Assembly: GCA_934202095.1 (NCBI GenBank)
Contig: CAKPXN010000006.1
Location: 1 to 48,861 of the forward strand
From: an uncultured Veillonella sp.
GTDB lineage: Bacteria; Bacillota; Negativicutes; Veillonellales; Veillonellaceae
Direction of reading: 5' to 3'
Length of the DNA stretch: 48,861 nt
The stretch's first letter is position 1; each line of letters begins with the position of its first letter. Below the pieces are notes generated by a model. The model made no database searches and was not told the DNA's origin. It saw only the letters and a list, made by a program, of their open reading frames with translations. Positions 47,158 through 48,861 of the stretch are shown here, piece after piece. Both the position numbers and the translations under genes were made by a program.

Positions 47158-48861
47158 TTAATCTTCGCTTTCAATTTCAGATGCAGGAATCACAGCAATG
47201 CTGGCTACCTTATCACCTTCGTCGAGATTTTGCGTTTTAACGCCAGAAATTGCTTTGCCTTTTTTCACAGCAATGTCATTCATGTTAAAGCGAATGATTT
47301 TGCCTTGTTCAGAAATGAGCATTACTTCATCATCATTATGAACGACTTCAACGGCCACAACATCGCCTGTTTTATCGTTAATGCGGAAGTTCTTTGTGCC
47401 TACGCCACCGCGTTTTTGTACATTATACGCAGCCGCTTCGTTGCGTTTACCATACCCTTCTTCAGAAATGGTGAACACTTGTGCTTCGCTTTCATTAGAC
47501 TCAAGAACACCAGCGCCAACAACAACGTCGCCAGTTTTCAACTTGATGCCGCGCACGCCATGAGCCGCACGTTTCATGAGACGAACGTCCTCTTCGTTGC
47601 AACGGATTGCCATGCCAAGTTTCGTACCAATCAAGATATCTTGGTTGCCTGTGGTTACGATAACACAAATCAATCGGTCTCCTTCGTCGAGGTTGATAGC
47701 ATTGAGGCCAGAACGACGGATATTGCGGTATTCTTCGATAGCTGTACGTTTCACAACGCCGAATTCAGTAACCATGAATAAGTTTACATTTTCATGGATG
47801 CGTTCGAGGTCGATCATAGTCGTAACGGATTCGCCTACAGCGAGTGGCAATACGTTAACCATAGCGGTACCGCGAGAATTACGGGAACCTGCTTCTGGCA
47901 CTTCGTATGCTTTGAGGCGATATGTACGGCCAGTGGACGTGAAGAACAACAATGTATTATGCGTACGAACATGCATAATTTGCGTTACATAATCGTCTTC
48001 CTTCGTCTTCATGCCGATAACGCCAGCGCCGCCCTTATGTTGGTTGCGATATACGTTCGCGTTCATGCGTTTGATGTAACCTTGTTTCGTCAAGGTAATA
48101 ACCATCTCTTCATCAGCGATGAGGTCTTCTACATCAAGGTCGGACGTATCGATTGTGATTTCACTACGACGAGGGTCGCCGTATTTCTTCTTCATATCTT
48201 CTAGTTCGTCTTTGATGATTTGGCGTTGACGCGCTTCGCTAGCCAAGATAGCTTTCAAATCTTCGATCAATGCCAATAATTCCTTGTATTCCTCTTCGAT
48301 TTTTTCGCGTTCCAAGCCTGTTAAGCGGCGTAAACGCATGTCGAGGATGGCTACTGCTTGTTTTTCTGAAAGCCCGAATTTTTGCATCAATGCGTTACGT
48401 GCAATTTCATCAGTTTGAGAACTACGGATGGTAGCGATAACCTCATCGATGTGGTCGAGGGCAATTAACAAGCCTTCCAAGATGTGAGCACGCGCTTCGG
48501 CTTTGTTAAGCTCGAATTGAGTGCGGCGTACGATAACATCGAGGCGGTGATCTAAATAGTAACCCAATACTTCTTTCAAATTCAATACGCGTGGATGACC
48601 ATCTACGAGGGCCAACATAATCACGCCGAACGATTCTTGTAATTGAGTATGTTTATACAATTTATTGAGGACGATATCTGGTTGCACATCAGCACGCAAT
48701 TCGATAACGATGCGCAAACCTTGACGGTCTGATTCATCGCGAAGTGCTGTGATGCCATCGATGACCTTGTCTCGGCTCAAGTTCGCAATCGTTTCGATAA
48801 CGCGAGCCTTGTTAACTTGGTACGGAATCTCAGTCACTACGATTTTATGCTTGCCCTTCGC
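47158..48861 (-). CDS. gyrA: DNA gyrase subunit A, C-terminal part
   Basis: 568 codons are visible; the N-terminus and active-site tyrosine lie beyond the right edge. The first part (EIPYQVNKARVIETIANL, GLRIVIELRADVQPDIVLNKLY, RRTQFELNKAEARAHILEGL) is the tower and coiled-coil domain; the rest is a six-bladed beta-pinwheel of repeats such as RGTAMVNVLPL and SGVKTQNLDEGD. The GyrA box that normally reads QRRGGKG is QHKGGAG here in the first blade (NQHKGGAGVIGM), while a later blade has QKRGGVG. GyrA with GyrB introduces negative supercoils; lengths and order are as expected. Confidence 0.95.
   Translation of the reverse strand, partial: AKGKHKIVVTEIPYQVNKARVIETIANLSRDKVIDGITALRDESDRQGLRIVIELRADVQPDIVLNKLYKHTQLQESFGVIMLALVDGHPRVLNLKEVLGYYLDHRLDVIVRRTQFELNKAEARAHILEGLLIALDHIDEVIATIRSSQTDEIARNALMQKFGLSEKQAVAILDMRLRRLTGLEREKIEEEYKELLALIEDLKAILASEARQRQIIKDELEDMKKKYGDPRRSEITIDTSDLDVEDLIADEEMVITLTKQGYIKRMNANVYRNQHKGGAGVIGMKTKEDDYVTQIMHVRTHNTLLFFTSTGRTYRLKAYEVPEAGSRNSRGTAMVNVLPLAVGESVTTMIDLERIHENVNLFMVTEFGVVKRTAIEEYRNIRRSGLNAINLDEGDRLICVIVTTGNQDILIGTKLGMAIRCNEEDVRLMKRAAHGVRGIKLKTGDVVVGAGVLESNESEAQVFTISEEGYGKRNEAAAYNVQKRGGVGTKNFRINDKTGDVVAVEVVHNDDEVMLISEQGKIIRFNMNDIAVKKGKAISGVKTQNLDEGDKVASIAVIPASEIESED

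Noticed and set aside
46897..47781. Plus-strand open frame of 294 codons
   Set aside because: It runs opposite the gyrA end, the intergenic stem-loop and the secreted-protein start; composition is that of an antisense frame.

Overview
The window reads as chromosomal DNA of a Veillonella-like member of the Negativicutes, that is, a diderm Firmicute. The codon and base usage is low-to-mid GC Firmicute style, with strong AGGAGG ribosome binding sites. It also encodes outer-membrane proteins (an inverse-autotransporter barrel and a YadA-type trimeric anchor), many small secreted proteins, and a lactate/anaerobic metabolism set (LarA lactate racemase, a D-lactate-dehydrogenase-like FAD oxidase, [FeFe]-hydrogenase). 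Species assignment is inference; no rRNA or tRNA gene was seen. Almost all genes lie on the minus strand. Both ends are cut inside genes: the FAD oxidase at the left and gyrA at the right.

Layout. 1-4.2 kb: FAD-linked oxidase, TSUP permease and nickel lactate racemase. 4.3-12.4 kb: ClC chloride transporter, AlbA_2-type regulator, iron alcohol dehydrogenase, GH3 lipoprotein, a BFD-like 2Fe-2S protein, an M50 protease and a CMD-family protein. 12.6-17.1 kb: a secreted protein, a cysteine-free OhrR-like MarR regulator, a 71-residue protein, nitroreductase and a heavy-metal P-type ATPase; the ATPase and the 71-residue protein share metal-type operator palindromes. 17.6-20.6 kb: membrane protein, inverse autotransporter barrel, ArsC/Spx-like protein, HigBA toxin-antitoxin pair and a small membrane protein. 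20.7-25 kb: a type I toxin-antitoxin copy, two uncharacterised proteins and the YadA-type protein. 25-29.8 kb: a lyase plus DASS transporter, divergent from a LysR gene and its overlapping partner. 29.9-34.5 kb: secreted proteins, a second toxin-antitoxin copy and an 806-residue unknown protein. 34.6-36.4 kb: gene-poor accessory DNA with one truncated and one intact toxin-antitoxin copy, a decayed CRISPR array without cas genes, and a hydrogenase-like gene fragment. 36.4-41 kb: a type III restriction-modification operon with its own HTH protein. 41.3-48.9 kb: [FeFe]-hydrogenase, an ATPase of the ATPase_2/DUF234 type, two small secreted proteins, a Fic protein and gyrA.

The most striking content is non-coding. 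(1) Three intact and one truncated copies of a locus encoding a 33-residue holin-like membrane peptide lie opposite a convergent RNA gene; both promoters have 17-bp spacers in every intact copy. (2) A structured repeat core of about 50 bp (CGACTTTGG ... GGTGGAG) occurs six times. At four sites it is the centre of a 170-250 bp inverted repeat, and at two of these the arms are an inverted copy of the 3' end of the neighbouring gene. (3) The octamer GTGAAAGC occurs at least 24 times on both strands, about 15-fold more than chance, in genes and in a terminator, as uptake or architecture signals do. (4) ACAGGCCTGT palindromes and an AATAAGCACAACC hairpin family are dispersed between genes.
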